Source: Lepidostoma basale (Eukaryota; Arthropoda; Insecta; Trichoptera; Lepidostomatidae). Taken from it: DNA of 64,000 nt. The position numbers were made by a program, and so were the translations under genes. This document shows positions 31,226 to 42,292 of this stretch, one piece after another. The stretch's first letter is position 1; each line of letters begins with the position of its first letter. The notes under the pieces are model-generated. The model was not told the DNA's origin. It worked only from the letters and a program-made list of their open reading frames with translations, and made no database searches. Where the stretch lies: NCBI GenBank assembly GCA_022606425.2, contig JAHDVF020000211.1, forward strand, positions 3,906,001-3,970,000. The letters are read 5' to 3'.

Positions 31226-31555
31226 TACTTTTCTTAACCTTCTCATTTGTTCTTAATATTTATTTATTTATTTTAGGTTGGTTATTATTTTTCTAACGGG
31301 ATGGACTCCCGTCGAGATGCGTGTCTTAGGATTCGGCAAGGGAATTGGTCGCTTCCTGTCGCCTGAAAGATATTTGCGTCACGTGGTGTGATCCCGAAAT
31401 CTGGACCGCGCTTTTTTGCTTGTCTCAGCATCCTGTTTTACAGTTACTTCAGGGGGTGAGAGTCAATGAACCCGAAGCCTTCGAAGGATGCGTGACTTTG
31501 TGGCTTACAACCAGGGGCGGTTAAAATTAGGAAGATAATGCCAAGAAACGAAAAC
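31226..31555. other. Unassigned, moderately GC
   Basis: 31280-31520 is richer in GC than its surroundings (GGATGGACTCCCGTCGAGAT). No long frame or repeat match within the window. Confidence 0.35.
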
Positions 31556-32110
31556 TAACTTACTTACCATCACGCCGTTTCTCCGGAAGGTAAGCAAAGA
31601 GGATGGACCACCATACTGCTCTGTCCTGACATACCTCTCGAACTTTCTCTTCATTTATACATCGTAGCATGCACGCTTGTTTATTTTTACAACTACGAAT
31701 GTGGCCGCCTTTAAATATTTGATTAATTTAATCATGGCATGCTTTCCATGATCTTCCACGGCTTCTATTTCTACTCAGACTGCTTGTGTAGAACATTTTA
31801 ATCATTCTTTTCTCATTCATTCGTTCCATATGTCCAAACCATCTCAGAGATCCTTTATTAAATTTTACTTCTGATGCAATCAACTGCCTTACAATTCTTT
31901 CTTATTTCGTCTTCCGTTTCTTTTTTTATATACCGTTTTCCTGCACATTCTTCTCAGTAATCTTATTTTTACTGCTTTAAATCTACTTACATCCTTTTTT
32001 AATTATTTTGTTTTCAGATGCAGTATACGAGTATTACTGAGTTCTAATACCATATTTTATGTTTGGTAGTGAAGCTTGAAGCTGCCAAAAGTAAGACGAA
32101 CGTTATAAAA
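31556..32110 (-). pseudogene. RTE-a 3' half
   Basis: CATCACGCCGTTTCTCCGGA, AATCATGGCATGCTTTCC, CATTCGTTCCATATGTCC, TTCTTATTTCGTCTTCCG, then TTTATGTTTGGTAGTGAAGC near the far end. Ordered as in other copies, many substitutions. Confidence 0.75.
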
Positions 32111-32512
32111 ATAATATAAAATAACACTTATTCAAATATATCTATGTTAAAAATAAACATATTACTTATTTCAAATACGACTCATTTTTTCTTGGTCCTA
32201 CTGAAAATTACCACACACCACCGCTGACTACAAGGGATGCATTCTGTGATGCTCCGAGCGGCTTATATTCGGAAACAGACAAATTGCAGATGCGTTCTGA
32301 TGTAAGATTGTGACATTTGTACCCACATGTGGCCGATATTTTAAAGCAAAAATGTTTGAGATTTCATAAAAAAAACAACGGTTAACTCTCTGGATCCTAT
32401 TAGTAAGAATATTACCATGACTTATACATATTCACAAAATTTGGTAATTCACTCACTATATCTAAGTTGTATGTTGTTATTATAAAACCTTATCCATTTC
32501 TTACTAAGTAAC
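32111..32512. other. Unassigned DNA
   Basis: No gene. 32210-32340 is somewhat GC-richer and matches nothing here. Confidence 0.35.
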
Positions 32513-32985
32513 AAACCATCACGCCGTTTTTCCGGATGCGTAGGCAGAAAGAATGGAACGCCACACTGTTCTGTCCTGACATACTTCTCTCGCTTCCTCT
32601 ACATTTATACATCTTGTTTGATTTCTCGATTATTGATTTCTCCGACTCCTCACGTGACCGATATGTAATATTTGCTTACTCTATTTCTAGCTCCGTTCAC
32701 GCCGTTTACATATGCCTTCTTTACCATTCTGTCTTCACTCATTCTTTCCTTGTGTCCAAACCATTTTAATGACCCTTTCATTATTTTGTTCATAACACTT
32801 TCATTCGCACCACATTCACTTCTTATACTTGCATTTGACACTCTATCATAAACAGATTTGTCACACATTCGTCTTAGAGATCTCATTTCTACTGCATTTA
32901 TTCTACTTTTCTCCTTCTTTTGCCAGTTCCATGCTTCACTTCCATACATAAGGGTCGGCACAAGAACACCAGTTATTATTGTTAG
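32513..32985 (-). pseudogene. RTE-a 3' half
   Basis: A minus-strand frame from 32961 to 32650 encodes MPTLMYGSEAWNWQKK, INAVEMRSLRRMC and MKGSLKWFGHKERM, matching 39920-40140 of the long copy. The 3' end reads CATCACGCCGTTTTTCCGGA. 5'-truncated. Confidence 0.85.
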
Positions 32986-32989
32986 TAGC

Positions 32990-33505
32990 CAATATAAGTA
33001 TTCAATAGTATATATTATTATTTAAGGTAAAAATAACGGAAAACGAAGTGTCGGGAAAAGTAGAAAATCCTGGCTTTCGAGAATGGTTCAGTTGCAACAC
33101 AACATCTCTGTTTAGAGCTGCTGTATTAAGGGTTGAAATAGCAATAATATTGTCCAACCCCCGATAAGAGAGGGACAAGCAGAAGTAGAAGAAGAAACTG
33201 CGTATTTAGGAGACAATTGTATTTTCGAAAATCAATACGTTTTTACTTCCCGGAGGATAGCTCTCTCGTATTAGATTCTATTTAATTTTGAATGAACTTC
33301 TGTGTTATTTTTTCACAGGATTAATTAAAAAATACTGTATGGAATTTAAAAATAAATGCTATTTGAAATAAATTTTATACGTTTATTGTTAATTAAAAGA
33401 TTTTTTTCTCAAATTCTGAATTTGTTATACTTTTTATTGAAAAAAAAATAATAACAGGACAATTTATTGAATATACGTGGAAGCGAATGTGTATCATGAA
33501 GACGC
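32990..33505. other. Unassigned DNA
   Basis: No gene. 33150-33210 (CCCGATAAGAGAGGGACAAG, AGAAGTAGAAGAAGAAAC) may be a scrap of an RTE-type 3' end, but I could not confirm it. Confidence 0.3.
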
Positions 33506-33507
33506 GA

Positions 33508-33667
33508 TAGCTTTTTCGGTTTAACATTGATTAATTTGTGTATAAAAAATATTTATAAAAAATATTTATGAATTTGTTTCGCCTTGCGAATGAGATTGAG
33601 AATGCCCCACAAGGCAAAACAAATGTGTAACTATTATTTATATATTTTATTATAACCGAAAAAGCAG
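33508..33667. repeat. HhFB-H hammerhead-like foldback
   Basis: AGCTTTTTCGGTTTAA at the left pairs with AACCGAAAAAGC at the right. The right core reads TTGAGAA, T, GCC-CCACAA-GGC, AAAAC (position 3 U, 8 A, 12 A). The left arm on the minus strand has AAGGCGAAACAAA. Stem III lacks the usual palindrome. Degenerate. Confidence 0.5.
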
Positions 33668-33829
33668 TCATGTTTTAATTATACATTTAAGTGATTGTGA
33701 TGGTCTTTTTTTATTTTAGTGATTTTTTAAAAACATTCTGTACTCTCTAAATTATCTTAAAATGTCTACACTATAACCCGAAACATGAAAAGTGCAAGAA
33801 AATGTTCTGAAAATTTTGTATTTAAAAAA

Positions 33830-34080
33830 AAAAAATTTAACTGCGAATCCACAACACAAGTAATAGCGAATATAGAAGGATATTTGTTCCTTTAAAATAA
33901 TAATAAAAAAATAAATAACGCAAATTAAACTTTAAAGACGCAATCATTTTTTCATTATTTTTACATTCAGTACTCAATCTTATATCGTATTTCCGCACGA
34001 TCTTCTAAGTGATCTAATATCTTCGATATTTACTATACTTTCAGCATAATAAGCCTTACTTCTAGAGTCCTTTATAAAAG
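33830..34080. repeat. HhFB-B tail end and RTE-a scrap
   Basis: 33840-33881 (ACAACACAAGTAATAGCGAA, then TATAGAAG) is the outer tail of family B. 33960-34080 (TCTTATATCGTATTTCCGCA, TCTTCTAAGTGATCTAATAT) is a decayed minus-strand RTE-a piece. Confidence 0.45.
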
Positions 34081-34081
34081 C

Positions 34082-34428
34082 TTCAGGTTTACTTAATAAA
34101 TCAGTCTAACTTCCCATCGCATATCTTTGTGTTACATACCTACATCATGTACTGCAGACAAAATGGGGAAGTGTGTCCGGACGAACGAGGATTGGATTCT
34201 GGGGTGCAGTATTTTTAGATTCTTGCGCTCATCCTGGGAGAGGGTCGAATGTTTATTTATCTCGCAGGGTCCTGCTCGGGGACGTTTAATTGTATAGTCA
34301 TCTTAAATATGTCGGAGGGTGGTGAATGGTGAGGAAGGACTCAAGGGGTGTCCTTGGAAGTATACGAGTACATTGAAAATGTTACCTTTTTCTATTGAAA
34401 TTAAATGCATTTTTAAGTAATATTGAAT
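34082..34428. other. Unassigned, partly GC-richer DNA
   Basis: 34140-34340 (ATGGGGAAGTGTGTCCGGAC) matches nothing in the window and has no convincing frame. Confidence 0.35.
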
Positions 34429-34429
34429 T

Positions 34430-34750
34430 TTATAAGGATTAATTGTATCTCAATAGAGACGAAGATGTAAATTGCTTTCTGGGAACAGAAGGTGGTGGCC
34501 GAGGCGCTTACAGGACTAATGACCTGTCATTGGTTAGGTTGAGCGATCGCTTTATGTTTAACAACATTCCCCATTCCGCCTTCCTTATGACCACCACGTC
34601 TGACAAATTTTTGGAACTTGTATATATGGTAGGATCCACGCCTATCTTTAAATTTTTTAATTCAATCTACACTAGCGTCATATATTAAGATTGGAAAGCA
34701 TTAAGCATTACATCTTCGTCTCTATTGAGATACAATTAATCCTTATAAAA
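34430..34750. mobile_element. MITE-like element with long terminal inverted repeats
   Basis: Left end ATTAATTGTATCTCAATAGA and GACGAAGATGTAA; right end is the exact complement, giving inverted repeats of about 38 bp including TTATAAGGATTAATTG. About 320 bp, no transposase. The frame crossing it is not a gene. The related copy at 7495-7785 is inverted. Confidence 0.75.
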
Positions 34751-34842
34751 TTAAAATAATTTTTCTGCAATGGGTGAAATCCAGTATCTGCAGTACATGT
34801 CTACAAGAATTTGTATACATTCAAAATGTTGTTGTAATATTG

Positions 34843-34910
34843 AATGATTGAATAATTAAATATTAATGAAAACGTCCGTTTTATACAAGTTTTATGAGAG
34901 TGATGTAATT
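34843..34910. repeat. HhFB-A outer-arm fragment
   Basis: ATTGAATAATTAAATATTAA, ATGAAAACGTCCGTTTTATA, then GTTTTATGAGAGTGATGT resemble the left arm of family A. The rest is lost. Confidence 0.4.
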
Positions 34911-34949
34911 GGCCATGCCATGGGATTATAAATTATATTATCACTTTTG

Positions 34950-35110
34950 ATAAATATACTGTTTTATCCACTTTTAAGTTTATTTTTCTCGACATGTTTA
35001 TATCGTTCTCTCGGTGATGAAGGTGTAAGCCTTCGAAACATGTCAAGAAAAATAAACTCAAAAGTGGAAAAAACAGTGTTTTAATTCATAAAAATTCGTA
35101 ATTATGGAAT
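34950..35110. repeat. HhFB-D hammerhead-like foldback
   Basis: CTGTTTTATCCACTTTTAAG...TTTTTCTCGACATGTTT faces GAAACATGTCAAGAAAAATA...AAAGTGGAAAAAACAG. The right core reads GTGATGA, A, AGG-TGTAAG-CCT, TCGAAACATGTC, with C3 changed to G. The left arm core is disrupted. Confidence 0.6.
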
Positions 35111-35244
35111 TACACAGTGTTTACGCCTTAAGTTTAGCTAAAATTAAAATAAAAGATGAATATGCTGTTAATTGTATTTAAACCGAAAAAGCAAACACGT
35201 TTAACTATATATTTTAGTGATTAAAACTACTACCAAACTAATTA

Positions 35245-35444
35245 ATACAAATGAAAACCGTCAGTTTTCTAGAAATTTTATTATATTTTATGGGAATGGC
35301 ATATTTCGCCCTTCTAAGGCATTATCAAATGTCATTGATATATCATTTGATAATGCCTTCGAAGGGCGAAACATGTCATTCCCATAAAATATAATAAAAC
35401 TCCTAGAAAGTATCATTCGTACTAATTATTTAATATGGAGTTTT
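35245..35444. mobile_element. HhFB-A foldback with 16 bp target-site duplication
   Basis: ACTACCAAACTAATTA occurs at 35229-35244 and 35445-35460. The 200 bp insert is a palindrome with core TTGATAA, T, GCCTT-CG-AAGGGC (right arm), GAAACATGTC. The one-sided tail ends early (TATGGAGTTTT). Confidence 0.8.
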
Positions 35445-35509
35445 ACTACCAAACTAATTATAACTTATAATTTTTTTTTATCAATTTAAATTAATTAAAA
35501 TAAACAAAA

Positions 35510-35642
35510 ATGTGTATTTTCCAGAAGTGTTACAAGTATTAGATGAAAATAAACACTAGAAAACATGTGATTCGTTCGTCGTTCTTCGTTTCAATGATTT
35601 CAAATGGAATTTTAAATCATTGTTCAAGAAATAATAAACAAA
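35510..35642. repeat. HhFB-A fragment lacking its centre
   Basis: TGTATTTTCCAGAAGTGTTA and GAAAACATGTGATTCGTTCG are followed by TCATTGTTCAAGAAATAATA, the outer right end. The central core is deleted. Confidence 0.5.
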
Positions 35643-35644
35643 AA

Positions 35645-36380
35645 TATATTCCTCTTTTTTCCCTTTTGTCTGATGCATGCATTTCTTTCATACTCAAAGA
35701 TAGGCGCGAGAACAATTTTATGAATGAGGAATAGGAAAAGGAGTAGAACTTTGTATTTAATCATTTCATTTAATATCATCATTTTTAGTTTTTTTTGCAT
35801 CACTTTAATTCTGGCATAACTGCTTCTCATTAAAATGATTCTCTTTACTTTATTTTGGAGAATGGTTAATCGTTGTATATCTTATTCGTTAATTTGTGTT
35901 ATGTATGAATGTTATTAAATGTGTGATAAGTAGAATATAAACTGCCAATCTTAAGCAAAATCAAAAACGTTTCAGAACAAACACTCCGAGATGCTGTATG
36001 TGTATCTGTTAACAGCGCATACAATGTTTATCGCAGAGACAGGGCTCCTAGAGGGTGACTCGCTGACGAGAAGAATTGGACCGAGGGACCAAAATAGTAT
36101 ATTCCCGTGTTATGTGCAACTATGGTATGTATGTGTCGGGACACGAAAGTCCCTGTGGTTTCAGTAGTTAATATGGATCTTTCGTTGTAAAACGTACGGT
36201 TCCTAGTTTTGAATATAATTTATTGTCACAATAAATGATCAATTTAAAACATATCAGTGTGACAAACTCTACCTTATGTAGGTGTATATATTTTTTTCAT
36301 AAAAATTTATTTAAAATTTTTGTAACAACAAATGCATGAAACTTTTGAATAATTCATTAACATTTGGATTAATGATTTAT
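35645..36380. other. Unassigned DNA
   Basis: No gene. 35960-36200 is less AT-rich (GGTGACTCGCTGACGAGAAG) and matches no repeat here. Confidence 0.35.
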
Positions 36381-36384
36381 TTAA

Positions 36385-36895
36385 ATATTTTTTTAAAGTT
36401 CTTGCTGGTGAAGTGCCTAATTACAGCTAATTTAAAAAACGGTGGATACGTGTAACAAAAATTAAATAAACACAAAAGTCCGGATCGTCCATGTCAACAT
36501 GTGCAACATCGAAAAAAACATTATGTGTTATTACATTATGTGCTAAATTAAAAAACGGTGGATTCGTGGAACATAAATTAAATAGACAATATGTGCACCA
36601 TCTAAAAAGAACATTTTGTGTTAAATTATTTTTATTTTGTTATTTTATTTTATATCATTGTATTTTATATTATTTGTTTTAGATTTATTTTGTGGGTGTT
36701 GGACGATCGAAGTGTGCGCGGGAGATGCCTATTGGTGGCGATGAGGTTCGCAACCCATCACAACGCGTCTCCCGCGGAGCGAAAAGAGAAGAATGGAGTG
36801 CCGCATCAGTAAAAGTGTGACAGTCCATTCTTTCTGTCTACCCTTTCGGGGAGACGGCGTGATGGTTAGTTAGTCAGTTGGTTAGTTAGATAGTT
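36385..36895 (+). mobile_element. SINE-z, long copy
   Basis: Starts around AAGTTCTTGCTGGTGAAGTG, carries AACGGTGGATTCGTGGAAC, an AT-rich middle with two near-repeats (AACATTATGTG and AACATTTTGTG), GGTGTTGGACGATCGAAGTG and CGCAACCCATCACAACGCGT, and ends in CGGGGAGACGGCGTGATGGT with a TTAGTTAGT tail. The last 70 bp match RTE-a. The rest does not. No coding capacity. Confidence 0.65.
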
Positions 36896-36949
36896 TGGTA
36901 ATATATGTAACGATTTTATCACTTTGAGCTTTTGTGTCCCGAAGCATAT

Positions 36950-37545
36950 ATAATAATATAATAATAATAAATCCGATAATTTATAGAGCGCCATTGTTAT
37001 GAAATACTCATCTCATGGGCGCTGTTGAAAATGCTCCGTTTTATGAACTAAATAAAATAAAATAAAAATAATAAACATATTTAGTATGAGGGTTGCACCT
37101 GACGTAGTCGATCAGCCCTTCCTATGAGGAAATAATAATTTGAAAACGTGTGTTTTGAGTCTCGATCTAAACTCTGACTGATTATCTATGCACTTAAGGT
37201 CTGCTGGAAGATTGTTCCAGGCTGAAGGGCCACCGCGAAGGCTTGATCGCCAAAGTTTATGCTTGAACAGCGTTTTGGCACAGTCAATCTACCGAACGCA
37301 GAAGACTTAGCTGATCGCAATGTAGACTGTCTGGCATTCAGGTTCTCTTTGATGCGGAGTTCAGATATATAAGATGGTGTCATTTCATGCAACGCCTTAT
37401 AGACCATCCAGCAGAGCTTGTATTGTACCCTTTCTGGACATTTCAGCCAGTGGAGCTCCTTAAGATGCTGTGTTATCTGACAACTCTTTGACACAACCCA
37501 TATCAGCCTTACTGCGGCATTGACTGCAGACTGGAGTTTATTTAT
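36950..37545 (-). pseudogene. L2-b 3' end
   Basis: Tail ATAATAATAATAAATCC, stem-loop AGAGCGCCATTGTTATG and CATGGGCGCTG. A minus-strand frame (37494-37186) encodes ITQHLKELHWLKCPERVQYK and YKALHEMTPSYISELR, matching residues near the end of the 52.85 kb copy. A frameshift breaks the AWN-LP end. Confidence 0.8.
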
Positions 37546-37600
37546 TCTATATACGCCGTACTTAGTGTTGTTATGATGGTTTATTTATAACAACAACAAC

Positions 37601-40395
37601 AACAAAATTTTAGCTCCTAGGATGATAGAATGCATGAAAGGATACGAATGTGTGAATCCTAGACTAATGTGGATCCGCTTCAAAATTGGATTGACAAGAG
37701 TACTACTCATAATTGGGTATGCTCCTGTTAATAGCGAAGATGAAGCTGTGAAAGATGAGTTCTGGGATAGAGTAAACGAGATAGCAGCGAGTAAAAATGC
37801 GAACGAAAGAATTATTATAGCAGGAGATTTGAATGGATGGGTAGGAATTCAAAGGGCTGGTTATGAAGAATGTCTCGGAAAGTATGGTGATAGTAGAACG
37901 AATGATAATGGAAAGAGATTGCTTGGTGTGTGCCTGGAGTGGAGCCTCTTTGTGTCAAACACGATGTTTGACCATAAGAGGATCCACCAATATACATGGG
38001 AGAGAGGAAATGAAAGGACGACGATCGATTACGTCATCGTGGACTCTAGATTACGGGCGGACACTGTAGATACCAGAGTGTTTAGAGGGGCCGAACTCGG
38101 AACAGACCACTTTTTGGTGGTAACAAAGGTAAATTTGTTCCAAGGCTGGCGCACCAAGAGGAACAAGACAGTGACCGCCCCGTCTAGAGTAAAAGTTGAA
38201 AAACTACAAAACGATGGCGTAAAAGAGAGTTTTATGATGAAAGTGAATGATAGGCTTAGTGATCGAGAATCGGAATGTATAAGCATAGATGAGACCTGGA
38301 AGAAACTGAAAGAAAGTCTATGTGAAGCAGCGAAAGAGGTATGTGGTACATGTGTGCAAGGGAGGAGAAATGGAGATGCTTGGTGGGATGACTGTATAAA
38401 AAATCTTGTTAAAGAAAAGAAGGATGCATGGTTAAATATGTTGTCTGTGGATAAAAGTGATTGTGTGAAATATCAAAGAGCGAAAGAAGCGTACAAAGTT
38501 TGCAAGATGAACGTCAAGTTGAAAGTGAGAGCGAAAAAGGATAAAATGAAGGAGGATGACGGACTTAAGATGACAAATCACTTCCAGAGCAACATAAAAA
38601 TGTTCTGGAAGGAAGTCAAAAAAGCCCGAAATCCTCCCGAAAGTGGTTGTGCGAAAGCAATTTTAAGTAGTGAGGGAAGAATGATTACTGATTTCAAAAG
38701 TATACAAGGAAGATGGATGGAGTACTTTAAAGATATGTATGGCAGTGAAATGACTGAAGATTCAATAAGAATGAGCTTTACAAATGAGAGTTGCACGAAC
38801 AGCGGAAGTGAAATTACTGAAATAAATTTGAAAGAGATAGTAAGTGCTGTAAGATGTATGAAAGGTGGAAAAGCTGTCGGATATGACTGTGTAGCCTTAG
38901 AGTTTATCAAAAACGGTGGGCCGGTGGTTTCAGCATGGTTATATAGACTCTTTAACCAGTGTTTAGAGGAGGGATATACGCCGCTCGACTGGAGGAGGGC
39001 TGTTATCATGCCTCTTTATAAGGGAAAGGGGTCTCGTATGGACTGTGGAAATCACCGGGCAATAAGTCTATTAAGCGCCGTTGGTAAACTCTACGGTCGA
39101 ATTTTAATAGAAAGAGTAAAAAAGACGACGACTGAAAGAGTATGGGATGTGCAAGGCGCTTTTATGACCGGAAGAGGTTGTATGGATCAGATTTTTGCAC
39201 TTCGAACGCTTGCGGAGAAGTTTATGGCCAAAAACCGTAAGCTTTTCTGTGCGTTTGTCGATTTGCAAAAAGCCTATGATCGAGTGAACAGAGAAAAACT
39301 GTGGTCAATCTTGTCCGAATACGGAGTGAGCACAAAACTGATACGGGCGGTTGCTTCTCTCTACGAAGGGAGCACTGCCAGTGTTAGGGTAAATGGGGAC
39401 ATCACGCCCTGGTTTGATATCACGAAGGGTGTTAAGCAGGGCTGCGTGATGTCCCCTTGGTTGTTCAATCTGTATATGGACAAGTGTATGAAAGAACTTA
39501 AAGGTATAAATGCTGGTGCTAAGATGAGTGATCTGTCTGTAAACTGTCTGCTTTACGCGGACGACGCCGTTCTCGTTGCGGATAGTGCGGACGAATTACA
39601 AGTCTTGGTGTCGAGAATGTATGAGGTATGCAAGTCGAACGATTTAATGATGAATGTCGGAAAGTCAAAGGTGTTAGTTTTTGAAAGGGAAGAGCAAATG
39701 ACAGTTTGTAATATAAGTGTAAATGAAGAGAACTTGGAACAGGTGAGCGAATTTGTGTATTTAGGTAGCATGTTCACAGCGGATGGCCGAACGGACAGTG
39801 ATATTGAAAGAAGGGTTGGTGCGGGTAACAAAGTGAATGGAGCTTTAAAAGTAGTTTTTGGAAACAAGAATTTATCAATGAAAGCGAAAATGGCCGTTCA
39901 CAATGGAGTTCTGGTTCCAACCCTTATGTATGGAAGCGAAGCATGGAACTGGCAGAAGAAAGATGAGAGCAGAATAAATGCGGTAGAGATGAGGTCCCTA
40001 AGACGTATGTGCGGTAGAACGATGTACGACAGAATCTCAAATGCTGATATTAGGAAAGAGTGTAGAGCGAAAGAAGGTATTATGAACAAAATTATGAAAG
40101 GTTCGCTTCGTTGGTTCGGACATATGGAGCGCATGGGTGAAGAAAGAATGGTTAAAAAGTATACGTTAACAATGTAAATGGAGTAAGGAGTCGAGGTAGA
40201 CCGAGGAAAACATGGCATGACCAAATTAATCAAATATTAAAAGTTGGTCATGTCAGAAGCCGGAAGAATCGACGTGCGTGTATGACTCGATGTATGAATG
40301 TGGAGGAAGCTAGAGAGGTGTGCCAGGATAGAGTAGTGTGGCGGTCCATTCTCTCTGCCTACCCCTGCGGGGAAACGGCGTGATGGTTTTGTTTT
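37601..40395 (+). mobile_element. RTE-a LINE, nearly full ORF2 and 3' end
   Basis: Element body from about 37601, just after an AACAACAACAACAAC run and a family B tail scrap (37545-37585), to GGCGTGATGG at 40376-40385 and a GTTTT/GTTGG tail. The first part of the endonuclease is missing, so this copy is 5'-truncated. The 3' 300 bp is the part repeated at about twenty other places in the window. Confidence 0.9.
37622..40156 (+). CDS. RTE-like LINE ORF2: AP-type endonuclease and reverse transcriptase (5'-truncated, frameshifted)
   Basis: 844 codons to the shift. Endonuclease: A-G-D-L-N-G at residues 67-72, DYVIVD near 135, and the T-D-H triad at 161-163. The N-terminal catalytic Asn/Glu part is absent. 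Reverse transcriptase: WRRAVIMPLYKGKG and GNHRAISLLS (finger), AFVDLQKAYD with catalytic D547, GVKQGCVMSPWLFN near 602-615, and YADD at 645-648. C-terminus: YGSEAWNWQKK, VEMRSLRRMCG and RWFGHMERM. A one-base deletion near 40158 brings an early stop at 40174; the next frame continues uninterrupted to TGA at 40381-40383. These enzymes nick target DNA and copy the element RNA in the nucleus (target-primed reverse transcription). The clade call as RTE-like is by motif look, not a tree. Confidence 0.9.
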
Positions 40396-40411
40396 TTGTT
40401 GGTTTATTTAT

Positions 40412-40632
40412 CTTTTTCTTTTTTATATACTTTGTATATACAACACTTATATTTAAAAAAAAATACATAGACATGTTTCGGACAAAGAGTCCTTCTTCAT
40501 TAAAGATACATTTTATAATATTTAAAAAAATGTATCTTTACTGAAGAAGGACTGTTTGTCCGAAATATTTCTATGTACTTTTTTTATATTTAAGTATTGT
40601 TTATACAAAGTATATAAAAAAGAAATAGAGAA
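40412..40632. repeat. HhFB-B foldback, short
   Basis: TTTTTATATACTTTGTATAT and ACATAGACATGTTTCGGACA pair with the right arm. The right core reads CTGAAGA, A, GGAC-TGTTT-GTCC, GAAATATTTC (stem III changed). The left arm on the minus strand reads ATGAAGA and GAAACATGTC. It lies directly downstream of the RTE-a copy. Confidence 0.75.
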
Positions 40633-40634
40633 AT

Positions 40635-41160
40635 GGAGTCTATTTGTTTGCTGTTTGGGGATGTTAAAATAGAAACTTAGTTCACTTCATTAATAACACT
40701 AAATTGTTTTTCTTTTGTTTTCTACACTACTGTCATACAACAATAATTGGAACAAAATCCAAAATAAACCAGAAAGGTTCTCGGACATGCGCATCGTGTG
40801 TATTTCAAATTACTTTCGGAGTGAATCGAAGTATATCTCTCAAATTATCTTACTCTTTCTTGATGATATTCTGGTGTTTGCCTATTCATATTATGATATT
40901 TACATGTCGCATCACAAACTGAACGATAATTTCGGAGATACTTTCAAGGTCAAGTTGACGCCGTCTTCAAAACATTGGTTGGTAAATAACCTACGGCACT
41001 AGAGTCGGGTGGAGGGCAGTCGGTCCGTACCGAAATAGATCAACTAAATCCGGCGACATAAACGCACTCCTATTCTTTTTGCTCCCAATGAACGGAACAG
41101 ACCTACTACCATAAGGGTACAAGTGAATGGTTGAAGTAAAATAGGCACTAAGTACAAAAG
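40635..41160. other. Unassigned DNA
   Basis: No gene. 40740-40990 and 40990-41160 look unique. Overlapping frames of 72-95 codons show no motif. Confidence 0.35.
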
Positions 41161-41164
41161 AAGA

Positions 41165-41875
41165 GAGAATATGTGGAGTTGCACTGAAAATGTTGGGATT
41201 TATTCTCCGAACTGGTAGAGTTTTCAAGAATCCCTATGTTTTGCGAATTTTGTATAACTCATTGGTCCGGAGCCAGCTCGAGTGTGGCTCGGTGATATGG
41301 AGTCCCCACGAGGCGAGATACTCGCTCATGTTAGAGAGGGTTCAGAAAAGATTTCTGAGATATCTCTACATGAGGGAGTTTGGTAGCTATCCGTGGCTTT
41401 ATCCCACTGCATTCCTCTTGGGCATGCTGGGGACCAATAGTTTACAGATAAGAAGGGATGGGTGCACACTTACCCATTTCTTCAGACTTATCAGGGGATT
41501 CTTTGAGAACTCCATCATCTTGGAGGCTATCCATCTTTATGTTCCGGATGGCTATCTTCGACAGCGTCAGCACAGACTGTTTTATCTCCCAGCATGCAGA
41601 ACCAACCTGCCTCTGGTGATGCCGGTGGGGAGAGCAATCAAACTGCTGAACATGATCGCTTCGGAGATCGATGTCTTTCATATTCGTGAAAATACATTCA
41701 GAAGACAAATACTCTTGACTTTGGAGAGTATTTTGTATTCCTAATGTCGAACCATCTCTCATGCGTTCCTGGTATTATATATTCCTTATGTTTTACCTGT
41801 TCTCAATAGATGCCTTAAACTATAAAAAATGTTTGTAATGTCTTTTGAGAAAATAAACTGATTTGATTTGATTTG
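41165..41875 (+). pseudogene. Joc-c LINE 3' half (best copy)
   Basis: Frame 41190-41744 encodes the ORF2 region after the polymerase core: LYNSLVRSQLECGSVIWSPH, LERVQKRFLRYLY, then RTNLPLVMPVGRAIKLLNMI and a SEIDVFHI, FRRQILL end. YNSLV-RSQLE...W-P and RVQ-RFLRYL are found in Jockey-superfamily ORF2 ends. A 3' UTR with CATCTCTCATGCGTTCCTGG and tail GATTTGATTTGA follow. 5'-truncated, so no polymerase motifs. Confidence 0.8.
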
Positions 41876-42029
41876 AAAAAAACTGCGTTTGCGTTTCGTT
41901 CTATATGACATATAAAACTAAACTGCATATTTTTTTAGTGTCTCGGTATAATGAAATACTTTTTAAATAGTCCATTGTTTTGGCCGAAACACTGTGATAC
42001 TTTTAACATTATAAACTATAGAGCCAATA

Positions 42030-42268
42030 AAGCAAGTTTCTATGATCGTGCTTTCAGCGTTGCGGGTCCGTTGGCGTGGAATCCGAGTTATTCCGAACGT
42101 GGAATCCGTGGCCGTTAGTATTAAGTATGAGGATAGTGACATTAAATTTAAGAAACTTCTAAAGACTGCACTGTTCGGTCAGTCATTTCCTAGTGCGCCC
42201 TTGGAGTGATTGATTTTACAAAACGGCGCACTTACAATACAAGTCACCAGAATAATAAAAATAATAAT
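42030..42268 (+). pseudogene. L2/CR1-like 3' end
   Basis: Frames encode DRAFSVAGPLAWNP, then an F-K-K-L-L-K-T-A-L-F end, followed by GTGCGCCCTTGGAGTGATTG, ACAAAACGGCGCAC (stem-loop) and AATAATAAAAATAATAATAA. Diverged from L2-b. Confidence 0.7.
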
Positions 42269-42292
42269 AAAGTGTTCAATTACTAACTGAAA

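Noticed and set aside
34443..34688. 81-codon plus-strand frame
   Set aside because: Lies wholly within a MITE with terminal inverted repeats.
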